This document shows positions 1 through 11,545 of a stretch of DNA of 64,000 nt, piece after piece. The notes under the pieces are model-generated. The model searched no databases and was not told the origin of the DNA. It was given only the letters and a program-made list of their open reading frames with translations. Made by a program: the position numbers and the translations under genes. Origin of the DNA: Symbiodinium natans (lineage: Eukaryota > Sar > Dinophyceae > Suessiales > Symbiodiniaceae); the NCBI GenBank assembly GCA_905221605.1, contig CAJNDS010002458.1:254501-318500 (forward strand). The letters run 5' to 3'. Within the stretch, counting starts at the first letter, position 1, and the number at the start of each line of letters is the position of its first letter.

Positions 1-60
1 CCCCGATGCAGACACGCGTCTATGCCTTGACCCTCTAAGGCTCTGCAACTCTGCGCCCTG

Positions 61-1345
61 TTCTCCAAATTGGGGAACACCCTCTTTGGGGAGTTCGGGT
101 CCAGGGTTCAGGGTTCAGGGTTTAGGGTTGAGGGTTTAGGGTTTAGGGTTTTAGGGTTTAGGGTTAGGGAGGTAAGGTAGGGAGTTCGGGGTCAGGGTGT
201 TAGGCTATCAGGGTATTAGGCTCTTTCCCAGCGTCCATTTGTAGCACCACAAGGCATTAGGCGACGAAAGCCCTATTTAGCATGGCTTGCAGCTTGCGGT
301 TTCGAGTTCCAGAAGACTCCAAGCCGCAAACCCCGTTTAGTTTTGGCCAAGAAATATTTTAACTGCTAGTTTTGGCCAAGAAATATTCTAACTGCCCGTT
401 CTGGAATAATGATATTCTAACTGCTGGTTCTGGAAAACAAATATTCTAACTGCTAGTTTTGGCCCGAGGGTAAAATCTGGCCGTTTACCCTCCGCGCCAC
501 AAATATTCTAACTGGTCCCTGCCCGTTTTCCAATATTCTAACTGCTAGGTCGCCACTATACAGCATTCAAACGCCTCTTCTACAACATTCTTTTGCTTCG
601 ACTTAGAGATTGTCGACCAGCGATCATTCCAAAGCCTTAACCAACAACCCCTTAACCACACTCCGCTGCAGGGTTCTCCAAGTAACGTCGGCGGCCTTCT
701 TTAGCTTTGGTTCTCAGAGACCTTAATGAAGTCACGTTGCTAACCCTAAATCGTGAACCCGAGGCCTCCAACCCGAAACCTTGAACCTTAAACTTAATTT
801 ACCCTAAACCCTAAACCCTAAATCTCAAACGCTAAATCTAAGCCCCAAAACCTTAAACCCTTAAAACCAAAAAAACTGACTGAACCCCAAACCCTACACC
901 TTTTAGCTGCTGGCCCGCAGGAAGCTTAGGGGTAACCCTAACCCCTAACCCCTAAACCCTAAACCCTAAACCCGAAACAAGTTCGGTGTAGGAAGACCGA
1001 TCTCATCCTGGCCTGGCCAGAGGGAGGCAAGGCTGCCAAGAACGGATGCAACTCGGTGGCAGGGTTCAGGGTTTAGGGTTTATATAGGGTTTAGGGTTTA
1101 GGGTTCAGGGTTTAGGGTTCGGGGTTCAGGGTTTAGGGTTCAGGGTTTAGGGTGATTTACGGGGGGTGGAGGGTCCAAGGGTTTAAGGGTTCAAGGGTTT
1201 AAGGGTTCCGAGGTTCAAGGGTTTAAGGGTTTAGGGGTTCAGGGGTTTAGAGGTTTAGGGTTTAGGGGTTTAGAGGCTTAGGGGTCTAGGGGTTTAGGGG
1301 TTCAGGGGTTCAGGGGTTTAGGGGTTTGGGGGCTTAGGGGTTTAG
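61..1345. repeat. degenerate telomere-type repeats
   Basis: TTTAGGG-like units run at about 100-180 and 1060-1345, and CCCTAAA-like units at about 740-980. Many are variants (TTCAGGG, TTTAGGGG). Between them lies unique sequence in which I see no convincing gene. Confidence 0.8.
345..551. repeat. short diverged tandem repeat (ATATTCTAACTGCT core)
   Basis: The core ATATTCTAACTGCT, often with GTTTTGGCCAAGAA, recurs about six or seven times at 30-45 bp spacing. The copies are diverged. No coding potential is apparent. Confidence 0.7.
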
Positions 1346-2021
<676 letters not shown>

Positions 2022-2204
2022 TGAGCCTACATTTTCCTGGATTAACAGGGAGCGGGACAAGCTGTTTCATCCGTGCTGTGTTCAACCTTGCCAGCGCAAC
2101 CCTGTGGTGCGGGCAACCTTGCAACCCTGATGGGGGCAACCCTGTGTCACTCTGACAACCCTGTCACTTAAGAAACACTTATTTTTAGGGTTTTTTTTAG
2201 TAGG

Positions 2205-4770
2205 TTAACCCTGACTGGTGGGGGCAACCCTGGCAACCCTGGCGGGGGCAACCCTGGCGGGGGCAACCCTGGCGGGGGCAACCCTGGCGGGGGCAACCCT
2301 GCCAGGGCAACCCTGCTAGGGCAACCTTGCCAGGGCAACCCTGCAACCCTGGCGGGGACAACTGAGGGCAACCCTGGCGCGGGCAACCTTGCGCAACCCT
2401 GGCGGGGGGCAACCCTGGCGGGGGCAACCCTGGCAGGGGCAACCTGGCGGGGGCAACCCGGTCACTGTCACTCTGGCAACCCTGTCACTTAAGAACCACT
2501 TATTTTTTAGGGCTTTTTTTTGAGTAGGTTAACCCTGACTGGTGGGGGCCACCCTGGCAACCCTGGCGGGGGCAACCCTGGCGGGGGCAACCCTGGCGGG
2601 GGCAACCCTGGCGGGGGCAACCCTGGCGGGGGCAACCCTGGCGGGGGCAACCCTGGCGGGGGGCAACCCTGTTAGGGCAACCCTGCCAGGGCAACCTTTG
2701 CCAGGGCAACCCTGCAACCCTGCTGGCGGGGGCAACCCTGGCGGGGGCAACCCTGGCAGGGGCAACCTGGCGGGGGCAACCCCCGTCACTTTCACTCTGG
2801 CAACCCTGTCACTTAAGAACCACTTATTTTTTAGGGCTTTTTTTTTAAGTAGGTTAACCCTGACTGGTGGGGGCCACCCTGGCAATCCTGGAGGGGGCAA
2901 CCCGCGCCCTGGCAAGGACAACTGAGGGCAACCCTGGCGCGGGCAACCTTGGGCAACCCTGGCGGGCCTGGCGGGGGCAACCGGGTCACTGTCACTCTGG
3001 CAACCCTGTCACTTAAGAACCACTTGTTTTTTAGGGCTTTTTTTGAGTAGGTTAACCCTGACTTGACTGGTGGGGGCCACCCTCCTGGCGGGGGCAACCC
3101 TGGCGGGGGCAAGGCAACCCTGGCGGGGGCAACCCTGACAGGGGCAACCCTGTTAGGGCAACCCTGCCAGGGCAACCTTGCCAGGCTGGCGGGGGCAACC
3201 CTGGCGGGGGCAGCTCTGGCGGGGGCAACCCTGGCAGGGGCAACCTGGCGGGGGCAACCCGGTCACTGTCACTCCACATATTTTTAGGGCTTTTTTTTAA
3301 GTAGGTTAACCCTGGTGGGGGCCACCCTGGCAATCCTGGCGGGGGCAACTGGCGGGGGCAACCCTGCCAGAACAACCCACCCTGGCAAGGACAACTGAGG
3401 GCAACCCTGGTGCGGGCAACCTTGGCAACCCTGACGCGGGCAACCCGGTCACTGTCACTCTGGCAACCCTGTCACTTAAGAACCACTTATTTTTCAGGTT
3501 TTTTTTAACCCTGACTGGTGGGGGCCACCCTGGTAGCCCTGGCGGGGGCAACCCTGGCGGGGGCAACCCTGGCGGGGGCAACCCTGCTTTCGGCAACTCT
3601 GGCGGGGGCAACCCTGTTAGGGCAACCTTGCCAGGGCAACTTTGCAGGGTTGCGGGCCTTGGGCAACCCTGGCGGGGGCAAACCCTGGCAACCCTGGCGG
3701 GGCAACCCTGGTGGGGGCAACCCTGGCAGGGGCAACCTGGCGGGGGTCACTGTCACTCTGGCAACCCTGTCACTTAAGAACGACAAATTTTTTAGTGGTT
3801 AACTCTGACTGGTGGCCACCCTGGCAACCCTGGCGGGGGCAACCCTGGCGGGGGCGACCCTGACGGGGGCGACCCTGCCAGGGCAACCCTGCCAGGGCAA
3901 CCTTGTTAGGGCAACCCTGCAACGGGGGACAACTGAGGCCAACCCTGGTGCGAGCAACCTTGGGCAACCCTGGCGGGGGCAACCCTGGCGGGGGCAACCC
4001 TGGCGGGGGCAACCCTGGCGGGGGCAACCCTGGCAGGGGCAACCTGGTGGGGGCAACCCGGTCACTGTCACTCTGGCAACCCTGTCACTTAAGAACCACT
4101 TATTTTTTAGGGCTTTTTTTTGAGTAGGTTAACCCTGACTGGTGGGGGCCACCCTGGCAACCCTGGCGGGGGCAACCCTGGCGGGGGCAACCCTGGCGGG
4201 GGCAACCCTGGCGGGGGCAACCCTGGCGGGACAACCCGGTCACTGTCACTCTGGCAACCCTGTCCGAACCACTTATTTTCTAGGGCTTTTTTTTAACCCT
4301 GACTGGTGGGGGCCACCCTGGCAGCCCTGGCGGGGGCAACCCTGGCGGGGGCAACCCTGGCGGGGGCAACCCTGGCGGGGGAAATACTGCCAGGGCAACC
4401 CTGCTAGGGCAACCTTGCCAGGGCAACCCTGCAACCCTGGCAGGGACAACCGAGGGCAACCCTGGTGCGGGCAACCTTGGGCAACCCTGGCGGGGGCAAC
4501 CCTGGCGGGGGCAACCCTGGCGGGGGCAACCCTGGCAGGGGCAACCTGGCGGGGGCAACCCGGTCACTGTCAGTCTGGCAACCCTGTCACTTAAGAACCT
4601 GGCGGGGGCAACCCTGGCGGGGGGGGGGAAACCCTGGTGGGGGCAACCAACCCTCAACCCTGCGGGGCAACCCTGGTGGGTTGCCTGTCAGGTGGGGGCA
4701 ACCCTGGCGAGCGAGGGCAACTTGGCGGGGGCAACCCTGGCGGGGGGGAACCCTGGCGGGGGCTACGGCA
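2205..4770. repeat. higher-order satellite, about 300-bp unit of 15-bp subrepeats
   Basis: The 15-bp subrepeat AACCCTGGCGGGGGC occurs in runs of 3-8. The runs are framed by a constant block, GGTCACTGTCACTCTGGCAA then CCCTGTCACTTAAGAACCAC, then a T-rich stretch and AACCCTGACTGGTGGGGGCC. The constant block recurs near 2165, 2485, 2810, 3010, 3475, 3770, 4087, 4263 and 4589, so the unit is about 200-330 bp depending on subrepeat number. All long reading frames here are Gly/Ala/Asn/Pro repeats produced by the satellite. Confidence 0.92.
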
Positions 4771-4979
4771 TGGGCGTAGGGGCTTCTTAGGGCCCGACCT
4801 CCCCCGCTGGGGTGGCGCGTCAGGGGTTTAGGGTTAATCCATTATTACATTGTGCCCTATGGCTAGCAGGGATGCATCAGGTGTGGCAAGCTCGATCTGC
4901 TTGGCAAAGCAAGCAGATCTCGAAGCGGTAGCGTTCAGTTGTACCGGCCGCCGCCTGGCGCGGGCGGCCTATGGTATAT
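4771..4979. other. unique junction sequence between satellite and NUMT
   Basis: The satellite gives way to GGGGTTTAGGG and then unique sequence with a palindrome around 4892-4925 (AGATCT near GCTTGGCAAAGCAAGC). No gene is seen. Confidence 0.4.
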
Positions 4980-5603
4980 GAATGACGCATGAACTCAATT
5001 GAACAACAAGCAAAATTAGGAAAGGAATGAAGAAAGAAGAATAATGCACGCCAAATAGTAAGTCTTTTTATGAGCGTGCACTACGTTCTCTTCGTTCATT
5101 CTATTTCATTGTGTTCTCGCTTCACTTCGTTCATTGAAACCCGGCTTTATAAGGACTAAAAGGACGCATGAAAGCCGTATTAAAATCATGCGAACAAAGG
5201 GCAAAGAGGGCTTATTGCTACCTTAATGTCATACCGTGTGAACAGTGGCGCAACAAGGATGTGATTGTGTTCACGCTGATAATAGTACCACCTTAACTAA
5301 TGAAAGCTGAGTACAAATGAGTTTATTAATGTGCTCTTTTGGCAGTAGCAAGAACGCTCTCTTCATTCTATTATGCATTAAGTGGTCTAGCTTCCTTATA
5401 TTTCCTTGCAAGTACATTTAATACACTTTAAAGGAGATAAAGACAGTCCATTTAATTCGTCATTCACTACATGTCATGCGTCAGATAATAATTGAACGTA
5501 TGAGTATGAACTCAACATAAGACCTCTTTTGCCGTGTGCACAAGGAATTTCTTGATGTCATGCCGAAATGAGCTAGCGAATAAGAGAACGACATGGGCTA
5601 GAA

Positions 5604-5801
5604 TTATAATCCGGGGGCCGTTCCTTTCATCATCAAGTTTATAATGTAAGCATATGAACGTACTGAATAATACCCCGTTATAATCGTAAATGCATGGGAT
5701 AGAATGATCATTGAGGTGAAGATATAGACGTAAGGCCCATAGAAACTGCTATTAAATATTGAGTCTAGAGAGTTTATGAATTTATTACGTATGAAATGCA
5801 T
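5604..5801 (-). other. hydrophobic open frame inside the NUMT, unidentified
   Basis: This 65-codon minus-strand frame has a hydrophobic middle (YVYIFTSMIILSHAFTII) and could be a remnant of a mitochondrial membrane protein such as cox3. I cannot match it to a family from sequence alone. In AT-rich DNA a frame of this length can arise by chance. Confidence 0.2.
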
Positions 5802-6654
5802 TTAATTCCTAATGATTTTAATAAGTCTTTCTAAGGAATTAAATGTACTGTATTATTTTATTACAAATGAACGTAGTGAATGGCATGGTTTGCATGAGTG
5901 CCCGGATGGTGGACAATAATTCTAGCGATTAATATAAAAGGATAATATAATTCATGAAGATAACACCCTAGCTCTTATTACCGCATGACTGACCGGAACA
6001 AAGAACTATTTAACCGGGGAATCAAGGGTTAACAAGGAGTGAGAGTAGTGATTGAAACTAGAGAATTATAAGGGAACACGTGATTGGAACTATAAGGAAA
6101 TGATTCACTGTTTCCCCGGTTGGTAATTCTATTGGAAAGGTAAGCCCAAGAGTCAACGGTTAACAGATCATGGAGAAGCTTCCCAAATGCAGGATTCATC
6201 ACATGGTTGCATGCGTCCCATAGTTGTAGATTGTAGAACGAACGAATATAATAATACAAGTGCATTCATTCCCCTCTTGATGCATTACCAATAGTATTAC
6301 CGTGATGAAAGGGGCAATCATTCACTTCACTCACTGTTTTCGTTCGTGTGTTTAAAGAGTGCGTTCATTTAACATTCATGAATTTATAATTGTTGTTACA
6401 CCGTTAATACTAATTATCTGGTTTACTAAGTGGTAGATCATGAACAGACTAATCACGAAGTCACTTAAAGTGTCAACCAGGCAGTGAATATTGTGTCTAG
6501 AACTTTGTGGTCCTTGGAAACAGATGTCATTCCCTTCACGCTTAATAAGCCCCAATAAACCGCTATTAGAAAGAGGGCACAGAGTGAGTGCGCGAGTTTA
6601 TATTATTCGTGCATTCATGTTACGCGGTTGTTCTTATTGATTATAAAAATATTA

Positions 6655-6927
6655 AGCATAAGATATAGCTCTTCCAAGATGAAGAAATATAAAAAGAAAG
6701 ACAAATGATACACCATTAGAATGAAGATAACGTAAACACCATCCATAATATATTTCTCTAATTAAAAAGAAAAGTGAAAACTATGCTGAATTAATATCTG
6801 ATGTATAATGTAAACCTAAGAAGATTCCTGTAATAATTTGTAATAAAATAGTAATTCCTAATAAACAACCAATATTCCAAAAAAATATGATCAAAGGACA
6901 AGGATATGATTGTAAATGAGATTTCAT
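6655..6927 (-). pseudogene. cob: cytochrome b (cob) N-terminal fragment, mitochondrial origin
   Basis: Read on the minus strand from the ATG at 6927, 91 codons stay in one frame and give the N-terminal quarter of cytochrome b, the quinol-oxidising core of complex III. Visible pieces in order are [53 protein letters not shown] and LHLGRAISY; the last holds a heme-b ligand His and the conserved Gly-Arg. Full-length cytochrome b is about 370-390 residues, so three quarters are missing. Codon 49 (bases 6781-6783) is TAG where family members have Tyr (SA-Y-FS), and a TAA follows directly after GRAISYA. With the nuclear flanks this marks a dead NUMT copy. Dinoflagellate mitochondria do edit RNA, so if this were organelle DNA the TAG could be edited. 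Confidence 0.88.
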
Positions 6928-7252
6928 TAGTAATACAAAATATGCTGCATTCACTTTGTTCCTGTACTTCGTTCATGCCTTATTCATTATATTCATGCCT
7001 CGGGCTCGTTATAATATAATAAATAATGCGCTCTCTACGTAGTTTTAATATTATTGCGGGCACTATTGTTCTCTTCATTTCGCCCGCGTGTATTTTGTTT
7101 TTCAGGTCGACTGACGCGAATCGCAATGGCCAACCAATGCGGCTGCTTGGTTCTGAACTGCGAGCTGAAGTGGGGCGGTGGCCCGATCGCAAATTTGCGG
7201 ACCATGGCCGGACACATCGTAGGCTCTGCGCGCTGGACAGCAGCTGGGCTGA

Positions 7253-7552
7253 ATGAACCGGATGCACACGGGCAAATACCTTATTGTCACGCTGGTTCAA
7301 CCTGTGAGCTTCCAGGCCCTTCAGAACGAAACGGTCGGCGACATCGTCTCATCCATAGGATCTGAAGCCCATAGCCACGATGCACTGTCGCGGCACACGC
7401 GTCTAATCATCCTCATCAACGGACGATGGCAGCCAGAAGAGCAGCCGGTGGCCGGACCGATTCTTCTCTTAGAAAAGCGGCCGCGACGCAGACTACAGCA
7501 CAAACAGTCGCTGGCAGAGCATCTGCTTCACGCCAATCTTCACTCGCTTTGA
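7253..7552 (+). CDS. hypothetical protein, possible ubiquitin-like fold
   Basis: An open frame of 99 codons ends at the TGA 7550-7552. Its middle reads KYLIVTLVQPVSFQAL, then ETVGDIVSSI, then TRLIILINGRW and EEQPVAGPILLLE. The order of beta-strand, T-V-G-D helix start, strand and NGR turn recalls a ubiquitin-like domain, but there is no diagnostic residue and this is inference. A rival start is ATGG at 7125 in another frame. A pyrimidine-rich tract with TTTTTCAG|G at 7096-7107 could be a splice acceptor just upstream. The region is unique and free of telomere-type repeat, which makes a real exon plausible. Confidence 0.33.
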   Translation: MNRMHTGKYLIVTLVQPVSFQALQNETVGDIVSSIGSEAHSHDALSRHTRLIILINGRWQPEEQPVAGPILLLEKRPRRRLQHKQSLAEHLLHANLHSL

Positions 7553-8540
7553 TTTTCAAATCAAGGACGGCCAGTCATGGCCTATTGAAAAATGGGGGGA
7601 ACTGGCGCAAGCGAGAGAGAGCTGGGCGAGGAGGAGCTAGGGCTAGGGTATAGTACTGGTAGAGACGCTGTTGCGCTAGGACGTCGGCAAGTGTAGCGAG
7701 AAGAGAGGACTGAACCTGGTGAAATATGAAGGTATAATTAACTACCTGGAGAAGCCTTGCTTGTTTGCCTATAGATGAACAGCTCAGCGTGTTCAGGTGT
7801 GCTCACATCCTAGCCAGTTGCATGTTTTGTCAGCAGATTTCAGTCGGTTAGCAAATTTCAACTCAAGCTTTCGTTATTCCAAGACATGACGCGCGACTCA
7901 GCGACTTCCAGGACGACGCAATGCATACACATTGCACGCATGTGCACACACACACACACCCATACCCACACACCGTGAGAGTTTTGGGCAGGAAGCACAT
8001 GCCAGAGGACAAGAGCTCGAATTGATGGTTGCGCCCACGCCAAGGAGGATGTCACCCTCGCTTGGACGGCAGGCGAACTGTGGTACTTCTGCACTGGTCA
8101 GCGTGTCGTTTGCGTCTTGCTGTTGTGGTGGCAGATGGCGAAGTAACGTTGTGGAGCAGACCTATCGAGATGCCTCGTGGCAAGAAGGTGACAGAAAACA
8201 GTGGCTTCTTGGCAACACAGATTCAGCACGGTGCTCAGTTGACTTCCCACATAACGATGGCAACTCCCCAACAGTGAAGGAAAGTATTTGCCGATCCTTC
8301 AGTCTCTACGCACATGGTGTTTGACTGACCCTGACAGCAATTTATTTTAGCAAGTCATTCGCCTCATCTTCCCCCCTTCCTTGTTGTTGCCGAAAGTTGA
8401 CAGGCCCTGGGCTGGGGGGGGGTGGGGCTGGCAGCTTGAGGCTGGGGCTGGGCTGGGGGGACTGGGCTGGGGCTGTGGCTTGCTGGTGGCCTGGGAGCGG
8501 GGCTGGGACTGGCAGCCTGCCTTTTTTGGAATCGTTTGGA
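7553..8540. other. unique region, coding status unclear
   Basis: No telomere-type repeat lies here. A CA-rich stretch sits at 7925-7972. Between about 8020 and 8320 all three + frames stay open for 60-130 codons and I cannot pick one. From 8405 to 8520 the DNA is a GGGCTGG-rich low-complexity run. No family was recognised. Confidence 0.3.
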
Positions 8541-8690
8541 CTTTTCTCATTTTGAGTCTTTTTTGGTGCCTGAGAGTCACGCTTGTTTTGGTCTTCTTTT
8601 TTACACTGTGAAGGATGAAAGATTATTGTACGAGCTGCTCGTAATGAAGCACATACAGTTCATTATATATCCTGGCCTTGAGGGTTTAGG
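8541..8690 (+). repeat. dispersed repeat, copy 1
   Basis: The stretch from TTTTTTACACTGTGAAGGATG through ACGAGCTGCTCGTAATGAAG to ATCCTGGCCTTGAGGG reappears in reverse complement at about 47415-47510. The two copies differ at scattered positions and by a few bases in length. Both run straight into telomere-type repeat on the same side. Confidence 0.75.
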
Positions 8691-9083
8691 GTTCAGGGTT
8701 TAGGGTTGAGGGTTCTTAGGTTTCAGCGTCCAGATGGTGTGTAGGGGGCATCGGGTTTAGTTAAGGGCTTTTACAAGCTTGCCGGAAAAGAATGGCCTCT
8801 GGGTTTTAGGGTAGTAAGCCATGATGTCGGGCTTACCATTTTTTGTTACATCAAAAAGCGGTCCGCGGACCTTCCCAAAAAGTCCACCCTAAACCTAAAC
8901 GTTAAACCTAAACCCTAAACCCTAAGCTTACAAGATGCCTTTCACGCCTGTCTCTCAGCATTTTGAATGCTCTGAACCCTAGACCCTAAACCCTACACCC
9001 TAGACCCTAAACCCTTGAATCCTTTTGGGTTTGTGTTTTTTTGGGGGGCTCAGGTTTAAGAATGGCACACGGGTTGCACACCC
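8691..9083. other. telomere-type units and unique spacer
   Basis: TTTAGGG units lie at about 8682-8710 and CCCTAAA units at 8880-9015. The spacer at 8730-8880 is unique and I see no gene in it. Confidence 0.5.
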
Positions 9084-9245
9084 GCGAAACATACCCTGTA
9101 ACATACCCCGAAACATACCCCCGAAACATACCCCGTAACATTCACCCGAAATTGCAGGTGAAGTAGCTCCTGATGCCGCGAAACATACCCGAAACATACC
9201 CCCGAAACATACCCCGAAACATACCCGCGAAACATACCCCGACCC
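9084..9245. repeat. 12-bp minisatellite (CGAAACATACCC)
   Basis: About a dozen copies of CGAAACATACCC, with CGTAACATACCC and extra-C variants, are split by a short unique stretch at 9137-9176. Confidence 0.9.
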
Positions 9246-9436
9246 CAACACGTGTCACGCGCCTCCCCATTAAAATACAAACCCTTTTGGGTTTTCAATA
9301 CTCAAAACCCTAAACCCTGCGCCTTAAACCCTTGGAACCTTGTAGGGAGTAGGGTTTGTAGCGCTTAGGGACCCCTAAACCCCAATCCCTCGACCCCAAA
9401 CCCTAAACCCTAAACCCTCGAAGCCCTGCCTTCCAG

Positions 9437-9555
9437 ATGCATGCAGCGGCGCACCGCCGCCTGCCGCACCGCCGCCTGCCGCAGCGCCGCCAGCTTCTGC
9501 GCCGCCAGCTTCAACGCCGCCAGTGTCAGCGCCGCCTACTGCAGACGGCAACCAG
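9437..9555 (+). CDS. candidate exon, Ala/Pro-rich linker
   Basis: After the acceptor CCTTCCAG the frame reads a low-complexity Ala-Pro linker (APPPAAPPP, APPASAPPAS, TPPVSAPP) ending in TADGNQ at a possible GC donor. This could be an inter-domain linker of the unrecognised gene at 10202-15776. The frame could also stay open to 9590. Confidence 0.35.
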
Positions 9556-9986
9556 GCCCTTTCCCAAGCTTATACTTACTGACAAGGCCAGTTACGGTAC
9601 TTATAACCCTACTTACCAAGTGCCCCGATCCTTCAAGTACCGTGCAAGCCCCGGAAGCCTTAAGCCGCCCCCAAACACTAAGCCTTCCGCCCTCACCGTA
9701 AACCCTAAACCCTAAACCATATAACCCTAAACCCTAAACCCTACGTGCTTAGCCTTCAAGAAGCCTCAGGCCTGAAACCTGAATAACACTGATCTCACGG
9801 GCCGACAACCCTGAAAACCGACGAAGCACGTCTGGGCGTCTGGGTCTAAAGCTTAGGGTTTAGGGTTATAGGGGTTTAGGATTTAGGTTTTAGAGTTAGT
9901 GTTGAAAGGATTGCCAACAGCAGCGCTTCAATGATCCATAGTCACTGTGTTAAGTCAGGGTCTTTTGCTTGGACGCGGTGAAACGT

Positions 9987-10088
9987 TAAGGGTCCATGTA
10001 CCTTATGATTATATACTTGGCCCCAAGTCCCTAAATAGGAAGTACTTGAAGGCCCAAGTACTCCCTAATGTAGGTACATGGACCCTTA
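9987..10088. mobile_element. MITE family A
   Basis: Terminal inverted repeats AGGGTCCATGTACC and GGTACATGGACCCT are flanked by TA on both sides. The interior also pairs (TACTTGG and CCAAGTA). No reading frame is seen. Confidence 0.85.
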
Positions 10089-10201
10089 GGGCTCAGTCTC
10101 CCTAAACCCTAAACCTAAACCCTAAACTGTAAACCCTAAACCCCAAGCCCTAACCCCTAAGCCCTAAACCCTAAACCCGAAACCTTAAACCCTACCCCTA
10201 G

Positions 10202-10309
10202 AGCCTCTGAAGGTGCGGTTCCACCTCGCTGCAGCCGTGCGCTGGGCATCGCATCGCCTCGCGCAGTTGGAGATCCCGGAGTGCTCAGGCACGGGGCTTT
10301 TCAAAGCAG
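10202..10309 (+). CDS. candidate exon, unrecognised gene (10.2-15.8 kb)
   Basis: The island lies between CCCTAAA and TTTAGGG arrays, with acceptor CCCCTAG and a GT donor (GCAG|GTAGGG). The frame reads EPLKVRFHLAAAVRWASHRL, then AQLEIPECSGTGLFKA. It ends in phase 1, which fits the next candidate at 11364 (joined ...LFKAGFQRFKAE). The protein family is not recognised. Confidence 0.55.
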
Positions 10310-10994
10310 GTAGGGTTTAGGGTTTAGGGTTTAGGGTTTAGGGTTTAGGGTTTAGGGTTTAGGATTCAGGGTTTCGAAGCCAAGGCACCCTAAACCCTTC
10401 GGCCCAACTAATGTACTTAAAACCCTACTTACTAGGTGCCCCGATCTGCCAAGTACAAACCCCACAAGCCCTGTAAACCCTGCAAACCCTGTAAACCGTA
10501 AACCCTCTTAAGCCCTTTACAGGGGCAGCCCAGGACAGAAAGAAATCTCAAGAGTTTAGACATGTTGGGCTCCTCGCAGCACGAAATCCCCAAGACAGGG
10601 TTCAGGGCTGAGGGTGTGGGGTAGTTAGTTAGAAGTAGGTTTAGGGTTTAGGATTTAGGGTTTAGGGTTCAGGGTTTAGGGTTATAGGGTATAGGGCATA
10701 GGGTTTAGGGTTTAGGGTTTAGGGTGCAAGTGCCACCCAGGGTTTAGGTTGTTTGGGGCGAAAAGAAGGTGCCTTGCCTGTCAAACCCACAGCCTGGGAG
10801 ATATGATCGAAATACGTATCTGTATACATATATGTATCTACTATAGGGAGCTAGTAAAAACCCTTGTTACCAATGCCGCAAATAAAGCTTGCTGGTTAGT
10901 ATCCACTCCCCCTCCCCCTCCCCCCCCTCCCTCCACTAACCCCGTCTTCTTGCGCAGCTCTATACCCTACTAAAGCCTACCCCCCCCCCCCTCC

Positions 10995-11004
10995 CCTAAA
11001 CAAG

Positions 11005-11039
<35 letters not shown>

Positions 11040-11345
11040 TAGAGCGAGAGAGAGAGAGAGAGAGAGCGCTAGAGCGAGAGCGAAACGAGAGCGAAGCGAG
11101 AGCGAGAGGGACAGGGAGAGCGAGAGGGAGAGGGAGAGCGAGAGGGAGAGCGAGAGGGAGAGCGAGAGGGAGAGGGAGAGGGAGAGCGAGAGGGAGAGCG
11201 AGAGGGAGAGCGAGAGGGAGAGGAGAGCGAGAGGGAGAGGGAGAGGCAGAGGGAGAGGGAGAGGAAGAGGGAGAGCGAGAGCGAGAGGGAGAGGGAGAGG
11301 GAGAGGGAGAGGGAGAGGGAGCAGGAGAGGTAGCGGGAGAGGGAG
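10995..11345. repeat. GA / GAGAGGGA purine microsatellite
   Basis: Pure GA at about 11009-11066 passes into AGAGGG and AGAGCG hexamers. Long Ser-Pro and Ser-Leu frames on the minus strand come from this repeat alone. Confidence 0.95.
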
Positions 11346-11363
11346 AGCGGGAACACAACGCAG

Positions 11364-11443
11364 GCTTCCAGCGATTCAAGGCCGAAGTCGGCTTAGCGGA
11401 GTTGGCGCTCTACGCGCCCGGCACCCAGGGATTCACCACCAGG
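11364..11443 (+). CDS. candidate exon, unrecognised gene (10.2-15.8 kb)
   Basis: Acceptor AACGCAG|G and GC donor ACCAGG|GCACTT directly abut a telomere-type array. The frame reads GFQRFKAEVGLAELALYAPG, then TQGFTTR. It begins in phase 1 and ends in phase 0, matching its neighbours. Confidence 0.58.
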
Positions 11444-11445
11444 GC

Positions 11446-11545
11446 ACTTAGGGTTTAGGGTTTAGGGTTTAGGGTTTAGGGTTTAGGGTTTAGGGTTTAG
11501 GGTTTAGGGTTTAGGGTTTAGGGTTTAGGGTTTAGGGTTTAGGGA
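11446..11545 (+). repeat. TTTAGGG array
   Basis: About 14 near-perfect TTTAGGG units follow directly on the exon at 11364-11443. Confidence 0.97.

Larger units (their letters stand above)
4980..7050. other. AT-rich mitochondrial DNA insert (NUMT)
   Basis: The base composition drops sharply to AT-rich, with no telomere-type repeat. CTTCGTTCATT motifs recur in both orientations, as in dinoflagellate mitochondrial spacer DNA. A cob fragment lies at its right end on the minus strand. I looked for further mitochondrial pieces (cox1, cox3, fragmented rRNA) and could not identify any with confidence. The borders are placed where composition changes. Since both flanks are nuclear repeat DNA, a nuclear insertion is more likely than organelle DNA, but an assembly join is possible. 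Confidence 0.72.

Noticed and set aside
2168-4831. About 25 overlapping frames rich in Gly-Ala-Thr-Leu or Pro-Gly-Leu-Pro
   Set aside because: They are translations of the 15-bp satellite; a repeat unit divisible by three keeps every frame open.
4980-6650. cox1, cox3 or mitochondrial rRNA fragments in the NUMT
   Set aside because: I searched both strands for conserved segments and found none I could defend; only cob is supported.
10996-11379. Ser-Pro / Ser-Leu proteins on the minus strand
   Set aside because: Purine hexamer microsatellite, no non-repeat core.
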